This document shows, in pieces, positions 46,724-56,069 of a stretch of 64,000 bases of DNA. A program made the position numbers and the translations under genes. Origin of the DNA: Salinicola aestuarinus (GTDB taxonomy: Bacteria; Pseudomonadota; Gammaproteobacteria; Pseudomonadales; Halomonadaceae); the NCBI RefSeq assembly GCF_003206645.1, contig NZ_PZJP01000001.1:1-64000 (forward strand). The letters are read 5' to 3'. The notes under the pieces are model-generated. The model was not told the DNA's origin. It ran no database searches and worked only from the letters and a program-made list of their open reading frames with translations. The first letter of the stretch is position 1. Each line of letters opens with the position of its first letter.

Positions 46724-47743
46724 ATGTTGATCAAGATCACCCGACCCAGCGACCTGCGCGAAAGCGACGTCACGCCGGAGTCGGTCTACCTGACCCGCCG
46801 GCGTTTCATGGGCGGGCTTGCCGGTATCGGCGCAGGGCTCGCGTTGACGGGGCGGGCGCGCGCCGCCACGGCCGACTACGCCGACGTTCCCGCAGGCAGC
46901 CCGCCCGATTGGCTCGCGCCGAAGCTCGCCGATGCCGAGCCACGGGTCGTAGCCCCCGCCGACCCCGAGCTCGACAAGCTCACCCCGTTCGACGATGCCT
47001 CGAACTACAACAACTTCTACGAGTTCGGCACCGGCAAGAGCGACCCGTCACGGCGCGCCGATCGTCTGGAGACCCAGCCCTGGAGCGTGGTGATCGACGG
47101 CGAGGTCAACAATGGCGGCCGATTCGCGCTGGAGGACCTCGTGACCCCGTCCCGGGTGGAAGAGCGCATCTATCGGCTGCGCTGCGTCGAGGCGTGGTCG
47201 ATGGTCATTCCGTGGCTCGGCATCTCGCTGGGTGACGTGATCCAGCGTGCCGACCCCACCTCGAGGGCGAAGTACGTGCGTTTCGAGACCCTGGTGCGCC
47301 CTGAACAAATGCCGGGCCAGGACTCGTCTTTCGCATTGATCGACTGGCCCTACGTCGAGGGACTACGACTCGACGAGGCGATGCATCCGCTGGCGATTCT
47401 CGGGGTCGGCATGTATGGCCGTGAGCTGCCCAACCAGAATGGCGCGCCGTTTCGGCTCGTGGTGCCGTGGAAGTACGGCTTTAAGAGCATCAAGTCGATC
47501 GTGCGTATCTCGCTGGTGGAGCAACCCCCGGTGAACTCGTGGCAGGCGATCGCGCCCAACGAGTATGGCTTCTATGCCAACGTCAATCCGAATGTCGACC
47601 ACCCGCGCTGGAGCCAGGCCACCGAACGGCGTCTGCCCAACAGCCTCTTCAGCCCCAACATCATCGACACCCGGATGTTCAACGGGTACGAAGAGGAGGT
47701 CGGCAGCCTCTACGCCGGCATGGACCTGACGAAGCAGTACTGA
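46724..47743 (+). CDS. msrP: Periplasmic protein-methionine-sulfoxide reductase, catalytic subunit
   Basis: Molybdopterin enzyme that repairs oxidised methionines in periplasmic proteins. The 339-residue precursor has a Tat signal (RRRFMGGLAG near residues 26-35) and the sulfite-oxidase fold with the Mo-ligand Cys in YRLRCVEAWSMVIPW, near residue 148. GGGGAGA precedes the ATG. The stop overlaps the start of msrQ by one base (TGATG), so the pair is co-expressed. Confidence 0.96.
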   Translation: MLIKITRPSDLRESDVTPESVYLTRRRFMGGLAGIGAGLALTGRARAATADYADVPAGSPPDWLAPKLADAEPRVVAPADPELDKLTPFDDASNYNNFYEFGTGKSDPSRRADRLETQPWSVVIDGEVNNGGRFALEDLVTPSRVEERIYRLRCVEAWSMVIPWLGISLGDVIQRADPTSRAKYVRFETLVRPEQMPGQDSSFALIDWPYVEGLRLDEAMHPLAILGVGMYGRELPNQNGAPFRLVVPWKYGFKSIKSIVRISLVEQPPVNSWQAIAPNEYGFYANVNPNVDHPRWSQATERRLPNSLFSPNIIDTRMFNGYEEEVGSLYAGMDLTKQY

Positions 47744-48465
47744 TGGCACAGGTATCGAGGGAGAGCGACGTGAGCGTGACGGAAGCGCCGACAGCGGGAC
47801 GGACGTCCACCCGGCGGTCGACGTCGAAATCCGCCAGGGCAAGGCGACAGCCGCTGCTGACGCTGTGGCGCCTGCTCGTCTTCGCCGTCGCACTGACACC
47901 ACTCGCCTACTGGTCCGCCCAGGTGGCACTCGGCAATGCCGGGCCGGAGCCGGGTCGGTACCTGCTGCTCAACATCGGCCAGGCGACGCTCTGGATGCTC
48001 TTTGCCACGCTGTCGCTGACGCCGCTGACGAAGCTCACCCGCTGGAAGGGCTTCGCCCTCATCCGCCGTCAGCTCGGGCTCTGGACGCTCGCCTACGCGG
48101 TGTCCCACCTGCTCTGCTATGCCTTGTTCATTCTCGGTCTCGATCTCTCGCGGCTTGGCAGCGAGATTATCCGCCGGCCTTATATCATCGTCGGCATGCT
48201 GGCTCTCACCGGCCTCGTCGTCATGGGCGTGACCTCCAATCAGTGGTCGATGCGCCGGCTGGGCAAGCGCTGGAAGACGCTGCACAAGCTGGTCTACCCG
48301 GTATTGGCGCTCGGGCTGCTGCACTTCTTCTGGGTGGTGCGTGCCGACATGGAGCAGTGGAGCCTCTATGCCGCCACCGGCGCCCTGTTGATGATCCTGC
48401 GCTTGCCGGTCGTGGCTCGGCAGCTGCCGAGACTGCGCCAGCGCACCCAGCGGCGCCCGGCCTGA
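47743..48465 (+). CDS. msrQ: Heme-binding membrane subunit MsrQ
   Basis: Inner-membrane b-type cytochrome that passes electrons from the respiratory chain to MsrP. About 240 residues, six hydrophobic segments from residue 38 on. Heme-ligand histidines are expected in AVSHLLCYA, TLHKLVYP and GLLHFFWVV. The N-terminal 35 residues are an Arg/Ser/Thr-rich extension not needed for the family; a later start such as the GTG at codon 11 cannot be excluded. Confidence 0.93.
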   Translation: MAQVSRESDVSVTEAPTAGRTSTRRSTSKSARARRQPLLTLWRLLVFAVALTPLAYWSAQVALGNAGPEPGRYLLLNIGQATLWMLFATLSLTPLTKLTRWKGFALIRRQLGLWTLAYAVSHLLCYALFILGLDLSRLGSEIIRRPYIIVGMLALTGLVVMGVTSNQWSMRRLGKRWKTLHKLVYPVLALGLLHFFWVVRADMEQWSLYAATGALLMILRLPVVARQLPRLRQRTQRRPA

Positions 48466-48726
48466 ACCCGCGCCGCGCGTCGGCTCGACAGACCGGCTCG
48501 TCGAAAGCCCCTTGGATGGAAAGCCCCTGTCGACTGACCGCCCTGCGTTGACCGTTCGCGCTTTCCACTGCCCCCCCCTCCTTTCTCCTCATCGCTCGAG
48601 AGCCGCTAGACTTTCGTCGATGGGCACGGCGCCTGACCCGCGCCGTCGGTTACGCTCGTCCCCCCCCCCTATCGGGATCGATGTCACGGTCCTCGGGGTT
48701 CCTTTGCACGCAGCCGGAGAATTGTC

Positions 48727-49713
48727 ATGAGCAAGCGTATCCTCGCTTACCGCCGTCTCGACGATCAGCAGCTCGAGCAGCTTCGCGAGAAGTATCACGT
48801 CGACTATTTCGGCAAACTCGAATCCCCCGACGACCCGGCGTTTCTCGAAGCGCTCGGCGAAGCCCACGGGCTGATCGGCGCCGGGGTCAAGATCACCCCC
48901 GAACTGCTCGACGCCGCACCCCATCTGGAGGCGATCGCGAGCATCTCGGTGGGCGTGGACAGCTATCCCGTCGACGAGCTGACCCGCCGCGGCGTGCTGC
49001 TCTGCAACACCCCGGACGTGCTCACCGAGACCACGGCCGACACCGGCTTCTCGTTGATCATGGCCAGTGCACGGCGCGTGGTGGAGCTGGCAAACAGGGT
49101 CAAACGCGGCGAGTGGCAGGCGAGCATCGGTCCGGAACTCTTCGGCAGCGACGTCCATGGCAAGACCCTGGGCATGGTCGGTTTCGGCCGGATCGGCCAG
49201 GCGATCGCCCGACGCGGCGCGCTGGGTTTCGGCATGCAGGTGCTCTACTCGAACGCCTCGCCCAAACCGGAGATCGAGCAGGAACTTGGCGCGCGGCGCT
49301 GCGAATTCGAGACGCTGCTGGAGAGTGCCGACTTCGTCTGTACCATCGTGCCGCTGACCGACGAGACTCATCACCTCATCGGTGCCGAGGCGTTCGCACG
49401 GATGAAACAGAGTGCGATCTTCATCAACCTCGCCCGCGGTGCAGTAGTCGACGAGCCGGCGATGATCGAGGCGCTGCAGAGCGGACAGATCCGCGCCGCC
49501 GGGCTCGACGTCTTCGAGCAGGAGCCGCTGCCGTCGTCATCGCCGCTCACGCAGATGGAGAACGTCGTGGCGCTGCCGCACATCGGCTCGGCCACCATGG
49601 AGACGCGCACCGCCATGGCCCAGCGCGCCGTCGACAACATTCTGCTCGCCCTCGACGGTCAGCGTCCGCTCAGCCCCTTCAACGTCGAAGCCTGGGGTAA
49701 GCGTCTGACATGA
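48727..49713 (+). CDS. ghrB: D-isomer 2-hydroxyacid dehydrogenase (GhrB / 2-ketogluconate reductase type)
   Basis: NAD(P)H-dependent reductase of 328 residues. The cofactor motif is GMVGFGRIGQAIA near residues 149-161; catalytic residues follow the family: Arg in NLARGAVVDE, Glu in DVFEQEPL and His in LPHIGSA. GhrB-type enzymes reduce glyoxylate, hydroxypyruvate and 2-ketogluconate. CCGGAGA precedes the ATG. A C10 run (48660-48669) lies upstream. Next to the LacI-TRAP operon on the same strand, it may act on the imported sugar acid. Confidence 0.9.
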   Translation: MSKRILAYRRLDDQQLEQLREKYHVDYFGKLESPDDPAFLEALGEAHGLIGAGVKITPELLDAAPHLEAIASISVGVDSYPVDELTRRGVLLCNTPDVLTETTADTGFSLIMASARRVVELANRVKRGEWQASIGPELFGSDVHGKTLGMVGFGRIGQAIARRGALGFGMQVLYSNASPKPEIEQELGARRCEFETLLESADFVCTIVPLTDETHHLIGAEAFARMKQSAIFINLARGAVVDEPAMIEALQSGQIRAAGLDVFEQEPLPSSSPLTQMENVVALPHIGSATMETRTAMAQRAVDNILLALDGQRPLSPFNVEAWGKRLT

Positions 49714-49893
49714 GTCGCGACCGCCCATCATGGGTGGCGGGAGCCACGCCATCGTGCCAGGCGCGGGGCCTCGCTAAGGTCGGCGAGGCGACGCTGAGGT
49801 CGGTTCAGAGCGCTTGCTGTAGTTTCCCTACACTCTCTTCCACCAAAGGCGGATAGGCGCCGACGCCTGACGGGACTAGTCTCGGCGGATTCT

Positions 49894-49909
49894 TTTGGAT
49901 CGATCCAAA
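49894..49909. promoter_or_regulatory. LacI-family operator palindrome
   Basis: TTTGGATCGATCCAAA is a perfect 16-bp palindrome with the central CG typical of LacI/GntR-type operators, 15 bp before the start of a LacI-family gene. It is probably the site through which that repressor controls itself and the coupled TRAP genes. Confidence 0.75.
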
Positions 49910-49924
49910 TCAGGGAATCCGCCG

Positions 49925-51013
49925 ATGTCTCAGGAACGCGATGCTGACCGGTCGCCCGCCCTACCGCGTACCGAGCGCTGGCACACTCGCGTCACGCTCA
50001 AGGAGATCGCCGCTCACGCCGGCGTTTCCCGCTCGACCGTGTCGCTGGTCATGCAGGAGAGCCCTCTGGTAGCGGAGACGACACGGCAACGGGTTCGCGA
50101 GAGCGCCGAGACACTGGGCTACGTCTACAACCGGGGCGCGGCGACGCTGAGAAGTGCGCGGACCGCGACCGTTGGCGTCATCGTTCACGACGTCGCCAAC
50201 CCCTTCTTCGGCGCCCTGGTTGCGGGCATCGACGAGGTGCTGGAACCCGCAGGTTACGTGCCCTTTCTTGCCAACAGCGACGACAGCCAGGAACGTCAGG
50301 CAAGGTTCTTGAGTCGCCTGCGCGAACAGCGGGTCGACGCGCTGCTGCTCTGTCCCGCCGAACACACGCCCGCCGCGCTGATCGACCAGCTCGGCGAGTG
50401 GCAGCTGCCCTGCGTACAGATCATGCGCCACGTGGGAGAGACGCCTCTAGGCGACTATGTGGGCGCCGATATTCGCCGCGGCGTGGGCGAGGCGGTCGCT
50501 CATCTGGTGACTCTCGGCCACCGGCGCATCGCCCTGCTCGCCGGCGAGAGCGATCACTCCGCCGATCGCGAGCGTCTCGATGGTTATCGCCAGGCCATGC
50601 GGGCCGCGGAACTCGACGCCAACCTGATGCTCTCCCGCGGCGGACTCTCCCGCCGTGCCGGACGCGAGCGGACGCTCGCGCTGTTCGCGCAGACGCCGGC
50701 ACCGACCGCTCTGATCTGCCATAACGACCTGGTCGCGCTCGGCGCGCTCCTCGCGCTGCGCCATCTTGGCCTGCATCCCGGCATCGACTGCGCCGTGGTG
50801 GGTATCGACGACGTCGAAGAAGCCACGCTGACCGAGCCGGCACTCACCAGCATCGCCACGCAGCCGAGAGCCTGCGGCCGTGCCGCTGCCGAGCTCGCGC
50901 TCACTCGGATCGCGTCGCCCCTCGGGGCCCCGCGCCAGATCGTGCTACCGGCCACACTGCACGTTCGCGAAACCACCGCTGTCCCGCCTGTCGACGCCAA
51001 GGAGTCTTCATGA
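49925..51013 (+). CDS. LacI family transcriptional regulator
   Basis: A 362-residue repressor. The DNA-binding HTH plus hinge is VTLKEIAAHAGVSRSTVSLV with VAETTRQRVRESAETLGYV, about residues 23-75, and a periplasmic-binding-protein-like sensor domain fills the rest (TVGVIVHDVANPFFG near 90, VGIDDVEEATL near 300). It starts 15 bp after a palindromic operator and its stop overlaps the dctP start (ATGA), so repressor and transporter form one operon with likely autoregulation. The ligand is probably a sugar acid, by its LacI/GntR-like build and context. Confidence 0.93.
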   Translation: MSQERDADRSPALPRTERWHTRVTLKEIAAHAGVSRSTVSLVMQESPLVAETTRQRVRESAETLGYVYNRGAATLRSARTATVGVIVHDVANPFFGALVAGIDEVLEPAGYVPFLANSDDSQERQARFLSRLREQRVDALLLCPAEHTPAALIDQLGEWQLPCVQIMRHVGETPLGDYVGADIRRGVGEAVAHLVTLGHRRIALLAGESDHSADRERLDGYRQAMRAAELDANLMLSRGGLSRRAGRERTLALFAQTPAPTALICHNDLVALGALLALRHLGLHPGIDCAVVGIDDVEEATLTEPALTSIATQPRACGRAAAELALTRIASPLGAPRQIVLPATLHVRETTAVPPVDAKESS

Positions 51014-52011
51014 GTCAACGCTCACTTACCTTTCAGCTCCTGCAAATCGCGCGGTTCGCCACAGTGACGCTATTCCTGGCGAGCGCTGCGGCACCGACGG
51101 CGATGGCCCGCGAGCTGATCTTCGCCCACGGCGCCACCGAAGAGACCGCCTATCACTTGAGCGCGATGCGCTTCGCCGAGCTGCTGGAAACGAAGAGCGA
51201 CGGCGACCTCACCGTGGGGCTCTACAGCAACGGCGTGCTCGGCCACGAGACGGAGATGTTCGAGCAGCAGACCGCCGGCGCACTGGACCTCTCCATCGTC
51301 AATCCCGGGCTGATCTCGGAGTTTTCGCACACCGCCAGCATCTTCTCGATCCCGTTTCTGTATCGCGACATCGACCACTGGGAGCACGTGCTCGACGGAG
51401 AGGCGGGCCGCGAGATCGCCGAGCGCATCGAGGCGGAAACCGGGGTCAAAGTGCTCGCTTACTACGGCGGCAGCACGCGCCAGATCGTCAGTACCCGGCC
51501 GCTGGAGACGCTCGACGATCTCGAGGGCATGAAGCTTCGTACCAACCCGACTCGTCCCACCGTCACCGCCTGGGCGGCGCTCGGCACGCAGCCCACGGTG
51601 ATGGCCTACCGCGAGATCTATACCGGGCTTCAGCTCGGCGCCATCGACGGTCTGCTCAACGAAGCCGAGTGGATCCTGCGCATGCGCTTTCACGAGGTGG
51701 CGCCGCACATCGGGCTCTCCGGCCACGACATCACCGTGCGCCTGCTGACCCTGTCCGGGGAGACCTGGGCATCGCTGACCCCGGCGCAGCAGCAGGCCGT
51801 GCAGGCTGCCGCCGACGAGAGCGAGCAGTACGCCCGCGACCTGCAGATCCGGCTCGACCGGGAGTCGCGGGCGCAACTGAAAGCCGAGGGCGCCACCTTC
51901 TACCCCATGGATCGCGAGCGGATGCAGACGCTCGTCGCCGCGCCGCTGGGTGAGGTCATCGATGACATGGGATTGCGTGACATCTACCGCCTGATCGTCG
52001 AGACGGAGTGA
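51010..52011 (+). CDS. dctP: TRAP transporter receptor DctP
   Basis: Periplasmic solute-binding protein of a TRAP transporter, 333 residues with a Sec signal ending AMA at about residue 33. DctP-type features include FAHGATEETAYHLSAMRFAELL at the mature N-terminus, the GLKLRTNP-like GMKLRTNPTRPTV carrying the carboxylate-binding Arg, and ALGTQPTVMAYREIYTGLQLGAIDGL. It overlaps the LacI gene by ATGA. The conserved Arg supports an acidic ligand, consistent with a sugar acid. Confidence 0.93.
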   Translation: MSQRSLTFQLLQIARFATVTLFLASAAAPTAMARELIFAHGATEETAYHLSAMRFAELLETKSDGDLTVGLYSNGVLGHETEMFEQQTAGALDLSIVNPGLISEFSHTASIFSIPFLYRDIDHWEHVLDGEAGREIAERIEAETGVKVLAYYGGSTRQIVSTRPLETLDDLEGMKLRTNPTRPTVTAWAALGTQPTVMAYREIYTGLQLGAIDGLLNEAEWILRMRFHEVAPHIGLSGHDITVRLLTLSGETWASLTPAQQQAVQAAADESEQYARDLQIRLDRESRAQLKAEGATFYPMDRERMQTLVAAPLGEVIDDMGLRDIYRLIVETE

Positions 52012-52021
52012 GGAGAGAGCC

Positions 52022-52639
52022 ATGACATTCGCAACGGCGCTGGGCCGTATCAACCGACAGCTGGAACGAGCGCTCAACGTCGTGCTGCTGTTTCTGCTGG
52101 CCAGCTTCATCGTGCTGATCGTCTATCAGATCGTCAGCCGCAACCTAGGCTTCTTGCCGCGGATCTACTGGACTGAAGAGCTCAGCCGCTTCGCCTTCCA
52201 GTGGATGATCCTGCTCGGCACCGCCATCGGCGTGCTGCATGCCGATCACTTCGTGCTGGAGGCCTTTCCCCGCGGTTCGCGGGCGGATCGCCTCACCCGT
52301 GTCATTCGTGACGTCGCCTGCTGCGTCGTCGGGGCGATCTTCGTCCTCTTCGGCTTCGACTTTCTGCTCTCCGGCTTCCAGCGAACCGCCAGCGCGTCGC
52401 AGCTGCCGATGGTCGTGACCTACTCGGCGTTCTTCGTCTGCGGACTGCTGATCGTCTCCTTCAGTCTGCAGCGCCTTCTGCTCACCGCCGCTCATGGCGT
52501 CGACTCCATGCAGCGCGAGCTGGACACGCCGTCCGAGATCGACGAACTCGGCACGGCGCCGCCGACCCAGGAGCTCACCACCGCCTCGACGACCCGTTCC
52601 CCGCGCAAGCCCCATTCCCCGCAGGAGTCCCAGCCATGA
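52022..52639 (+). CDS. dctQ: TRAP transporter small permease DctQ
   Basis: Small four-helix membrane subunit. Of 205 residues the first 155 form the DctQ domain (IVYQIVSRNLGFLPRIYWTEELSRFAFQWMI is split over helices 1-2), and the last 45 are a Thr/Pro/Ser-rich polar tail longer than usual. GAGGAGAG precedes the ATG. Its stop overlaps the dctM start by ATGA. Confidence 0.92.
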   Translation: MTFATALGRINRQLERALNVVLLFLLASFIVLIVYQIVSRNLGFLPRIYWTEELSRFAFQWMILLGTAIGVLHADHFVLEAFPRGSRADRLTRVIRDVACCVVGAIFVLFGFDFLLSGFQRTASASQLPMVVTYSAFFVCGLLIVSFSLQRLLLTAAHGVDSMQRELDTPSEIDELGTAPPTQELTTASTTRSPRKPHSPQESQP

Positions 52640-53943
52640 TGCCCACCGACTGGTTGCCGCTGCTGCCGTGGCTGCTGTTCGCGCTGCTCGGCGTTCTGAT
52701 CGTCGCTGGCGTGCCGATCGCGATGTCGCTGGTGCTGACGTCGTTTTCGATCATCCTGCTCGACCCGCGCCTGACGCCCTGGATCCTTTTCCAGCGCATG
52801 TACTACGGTATGGATTCGTTCGTGCTGCTGGCGGTGCCGCTGTTTCTGCTCGCTGGCAACCTGATGAACGCCGCACGTATTACCGACCGGTTGATCACGC
52901 TCTGCCTGCATCTGGTCGGCCACGTCAAAGGCGCGCTCGCCCACGTCAACGTGCTGGTGAGCATGCTCTTCGCCGGCGTCTCCGGCTCCTCCACCGCCGA
53001 CAGCGCGGGGATCGGCACGGTGCTGATCCCGGCGATGAAAAAGGAGGGCTACCCGGCGCACTTCAGCGTCGCGGTGACCGCCGCCTCGTCCGTCATGGGG
53101 ATCATCATCCCGCCGTCGATCAACATGATCGTCTGGGGGGCGCTCACCAGCACCTCCATCGCCGGGCTGTTTCTGGGGGGGATCGTCCCCGGCATCCTGA
53201 TCGCCGCCGCTCAGCTCGCCATGAATCTCGGCTACGTGCGCCGCTACGACGTGCCGACGCGAAAGCGCGCCACGCTCAGACAGCTTGCCAGCTCCGGCAA
53301 GGATGGCCTGCTGGCTGCCGGTATCCCGGTGCTGATCATCGGCGGCATCACACTCGGTCTGGCCACCCCCACGGAGGCGGCGGTGATGGCGGTGCTCTAT
53401 GCGCTGCTGCTCGGCTCGATCGTCTACCGTGAACTGACCTTCAAGAGCGTGCTCGACGCCTCCACCGATACCGTCAGACTCTGTTCGCTGTCACTGTTCA
53501 GCCTGGTGGGCGCGGCGATCTTCGGCTATCTGATCAGCTTCTATCGCATCCCGCCGCAGCTGATGTCGGGCGTGGCGATCACCGATCCCACGACCCTGCT
53601 GATCGTCGCCACCATTGTCATGCTGCTGGTCGGCACCTTCATGGACTCGCTGCCGGCAATGGCGATCCTCGCGCCGATTTTCCAGCCGCTGGCCGCGCAG
53701 GCCGGGGTCGACCCGCTGCAGTTCGGCGTGATCAGTGTGATGGCCCTGGGTCTGGGGTTGATCACGCCGCCCTACGGCCTCTGCCTGATGATTTCCGCCA
53801 AGATCGGCGGGATCCCGCTGTTCAAGGCACTGGGGACGACGATGATCTATCTGGTGGTGATGCTCGCGGTAATCGCCTTGCTGATCTTCTTCCCCGACCT
53901 GATTCTCTACCTGCCGCAGACCTTCGGTCCGGATGCCGGCTGA
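52636..53943 (+). CDS. dctM: TRAP transporter large permease DctM
   Basis: Large membrane subunit that carries substrate with Na+. 435 residues and about 12 hydrophobic segments. DctM signatures are LAVPLFLLAGNLMNAA near residue 63, FAGVSGSSTADSAGIGTVLIPAM near 113 and IIIPPSINMIVWG near 156. Coupled to dctQ. Nothing terminator-like is obvious directly after it. Confidence 0.95.
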   Translation: MMPTDWLPLLPWLLFALLGVLIVAGVPIAMSLVLTSFSIILLDPRLTPWILFQRMYYGMDSFVLLAVPLFLLAGNLMNAARITDRLITLCLHLVGHVKGALAHVNVLVSMLFAGVSGSSTADSAGIGTVLIPAMKKEGYPAHFSVAVTAASSVMGIIIPPSINMIVWGALTSTSIAGLFLGGIVPGILIAAAQLAMNLGYVRRYDVPTRKRATLRQLASSGKDGLLAAGIPVLIIGGITLGLATPTEAAVMAVLYALLLGSIVYRELTFKSVLDASTDTVRLCSLSLFSLVGAAIFGYLISFYRIPPQLMSGVAITDPTTLLIVATIVMLLVGTFMDSLPAMAILAPIFQPLAAQAGVDPLQFGVISVMALGLGLITPPYGLCLMISAKIGGIPLFKALGTTMIYLVVMLAVIALLIFFPDLILYLPQTFGPDAG

Positions 53944-54099
53944 TCATGAGCTCGCTGCCGCCACACCCCGGCTGCCTCGCTCGGGTTGGCGGCCAAAAGC
54001 CCCGGGAGGCGCGAATGTGACGAGGAAAATGGCGCCGCTGGCATCTTGCCAAGCCATCCCTGCGTGGCTAGAGTGAGTCGACGGAGATTTAAAACAGTG

Positions 54100-54136
54100 T
54101 TCCGTAACTCCACTGCCACGTAGAGGCGTTACGGAA
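54100..54136. promoter_or_regulatory. 9-bp inverted repeat upstream of the HAD phosphatase
   Basis: TTCCGTAAC (54100-54108) and GTTACGGAA (54128-54136) are exact inverted copies 19 bp apart, about 95-130 bp before the HAD gene. The spacing puts the centres 28 bp apart, near three helical turns, so two protein dimers or a looped dimer could bind. The element sits in a comparatively AT-rich patch likely to hold a promoter. Confidence 0.5.
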
Positions 54137-54231
54137 ACCTGCGTTAGGGTACCGAAGTTTTTCGGTTGCGGGCCGATAGTCAAAGTGTCCGCCGTTCCCA
54201 CTCACCGACCGCGCCCTCGAGGCGATCCACC

Positions 54232-54912
54232 ATGCCCGATCCCCTCTGTCTGCTGTTCGACTGCGACGGCACCCTCGTCGACAGCGAGCCGTTGCTGGCC
54301 GACGTGATGGCCAAATATCTCAATCGCGCCGGCTTGCCGTTTACGCCGGACGACTATCTCGAACGCTTTCGGGGTGCTCGCTTCGCGTCCATCGTCGCGC
54401 AGCTGGAAAAGCGATACGGCGCGCTAGACGACGCAGTTCGCCAGCGCACGGAGACCGACATGCGTGCCGAGATGCACGAGCGCATGCTGACCGAGCTCAC
54501 GCCGATCGAGGGCGTGATCGACACGCTCGACACGCTGGGTTCGCTGCCGCGCTGCATCGCCTCCAACGGTCCCGATTACAAGATTCGGCGAGCGCTAGAC
54601 AGCACCGGGCTTCGCGGCTTCTTCGACGAGCGCATCTACAGCGCCTATAGCGTGGGCAGCTGGAAGCCGGACCCGGGGTTGTTCCTCCACGCCGGTCGCG
54701 ACATGGGTTTTTCCCCGAGCGATTGCGTGGTGATCGACGACGCCGAGGTCGGCGTGCGTGCCGCCCTGGCCGCCGGCATGCGCGTGGTGCACATCAACCG
54801 ATTTCCCCAGCACGAGCGCACGCCCGCCGGTGCCGTCACGATCCACCACATGCGCGAGCTCCCCGCCGCGCTCGCCAGACTCAGCCCGGCGCTCGCCGTG
54901 GGTCACCGCTAG
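54232..54912 (+). CDS. HAD superfamily phosphatase (YieH-like)
   Basis: A 226-residue HAD-IA phosphatase. Motif I is FDCDGTLVDSE at about 9-19, motif II is ASNGPD, motif III is the Lys of SWKPDPGLFLH and motif IV is VVIDDAEVGVRAALAAGM. The whole course resembles E. coli YieH, a 6-phosphogluconate phosphatase, including RFRGAR and IASNGPDYKI. This would suit the nearby sugar-acid genes, but HAD phosphatases are promiscuous. The ATG at 54232 starts the family core; the frame is open 22 codons upstream. Confidence 0.87.
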   Translation: MPDPLCLLFDCDGTLVDSEPLLADVMAKYLNRAGLPFTPDDYLERFRGARFASIVAQLEKRYGALDDAVRQRTETDMRAEMHERMLTELTPIEGVIDTLDTLGSLPRCIASNGPDYKIRRALDSTGLRGFFDERIYSAYSVGSWKPDPGLFLHAGRDMGFSPSDCVVIDDAEVGVRAALAAGMRVVHINRFPQHERTPAGAVTIHHMRELPAALARLSPALAVGHR

Positions 54913-55007
54913 GCGTCGATCGCCCCGCCCCCGCCGCACGCCGAATGCGTGAATGCACCGCGGGGGCCGCGTTATCATGCGGCTTCGTCGAACGCACCGG
55001 AGCCAAC

Positions 55008-55382
55008 ATGTCATCGCTACAGGATCAACTTCGCGGCCTGGTCTACTCCACCGAACACGGCGAGACTTGCCCGACCTGCCGCCGCCCGCTCGCCGAGTGC
55101 GAGTGTGCCGCCCAGGCCGAGTCGGCGCGCATCGCCGCGCTCGACGGTATTGTCCGCATTCGCCGGGAGACCAGCGGCCGCAAGGGCAAGGGCGTCACCA
55201 CCGTGAGCGGCGTGCCCCTGGCCGACACCGAGCTCAAGGCGCTCGCCAAGACGCTCAAGAAGCGCTGCGGTACCGGTGGCGCGGTCAAGGAGGGGGTGAT
55301 CGAGATTCAGGGCGACCATCGCGACGTACTCAAGGCCGAACTCGAATCGCAGGGTTTTCAGGTCAAGCTCGCCGGAGGCTGA
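55008..55382 (+). CDS. yciH: SUI1/eIF1-like translation factor YciH
   Basis: A 124-residue SUI1-domain protein. A short N-terminal zinc-binding-like segment CPTCRRPLAECECA (residues 21-34) precedes the SUI1 core from about 48: IRRETSGRKGKGVTTVSG, LKKRCGTGGAVKEGVIEIQGDHRD. YciH relatives affect start-codon selection fidelity, and in E. coli repress some mRNAs under stress. The four N-terminal Cys are typical of the bacterial family. Confidence 0.93.
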   Translation: MSSLQDQLRGLVYSTEHGETCPTCRRPLAECECAAQAESARIAALDGIVRIRRETSGRKGKGVTTVSGVPLADTELKALAKTLKKRCGTGGAVKEGVIEIQGDHRDVLKAELESQGFQVKLAGG

Positions 55383-55495
55383 GCCCTGCAGGCGGGGCGG
55401 AACGTCTCGCGCCCCGCCCTGTCTGAGACTCGTGATGTCCTACTCTGCGCCGGGCGCTGCGCCCGGCCGTCGCCCCCGTCTCGAGGAAGCCCGCC

Positions 55496-55948
55496 GTGAG
55501 TTACCCGCTACGCTCTCTTCTTGCCACTCGCCCCGTCCGCACCAGCACGGCGGCAGGGCTGGCCCTGCTGATCGCAGGCTGTGCCAGCGGGCCGCAGTTC
55601 GAAACGCTCTCCGCCCGCGTCGTCTCCGAGTCGCCGGCGCCGCTTGCCCCGGATGCCACGCTCGAGGTTCAGCTCGAGAACGCGAGCACCGGCGACGTCC
55701 TGGCCAGCAGCCGGGTCGAACACCTCGGCGCGTTTCCCCTGCCGGTCACGCTGCGGTATGCGCCCCAGTCGATCCGGTCAGACGATCTCTACCAGCTCGA
55801 CGCCCAGATTCGACGTGATGGACGCATCGTCTATCTCTCACCGGAGCCGCTGGCAGTCTTCGGCGCCGACGCGCCGGAAACGCTCGATATTCGCGTCGAG
55901 CCCACCGGCACTGGCGCGATCGAGCATTCGTCCACTGACGATACCTGA
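55496..55948 (+). CDS. YbaY-like outer-membrane lipoprotein
   Basis: A 150-residue lipoprotein with lipobox LLIAGC (Cys near residue 29) and a domain resembling the YbaY/YscW-like family: LAPDATLEVQLENASTGDVLA, FPLPVTLRYAPQSI and YQLDAQIRRDGRIVYLS. GTG is the start with GAGGAAG upstream; no ATG is in frame nearby. Residue +2 after Cys is Ala, which suggests outer-membrane sorting. Function of the family is not settled. Confidence 0.83.
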   Translation: MSYPLRSLLATRPVRTSTAAGLALLIAGCASGPQFETLSARVVSESPAPLAPDATLEVQLENASTGDVLASSRVEHLGAFPLPVTLRYAPQSIRSDDLYQLDAQIRRDGRIVYLSPEPLAVFGADAPETLDIRVEPTGTGAIEHSSTDDT

Positions 55949-56069
55949 GGTTTTCTGCGTGCCGAGAGAGCCCTGGCACTTGCCGGACGCCACGGCGCGA
56001 ACCACTGTGTCTTGACGGATGTCAGCCGATTCCGGCGCAACAGCGCCGATTTGACCCTAGGGAGAGAGC

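Noticed and set aside
48661-48690. Second LacI operator before the 2-ketoacid reductase
   Set aside because: GGATCGAT near 48674 shares eight bases with the operator, but the flanking arms are not palindromic, so it is not convincing.
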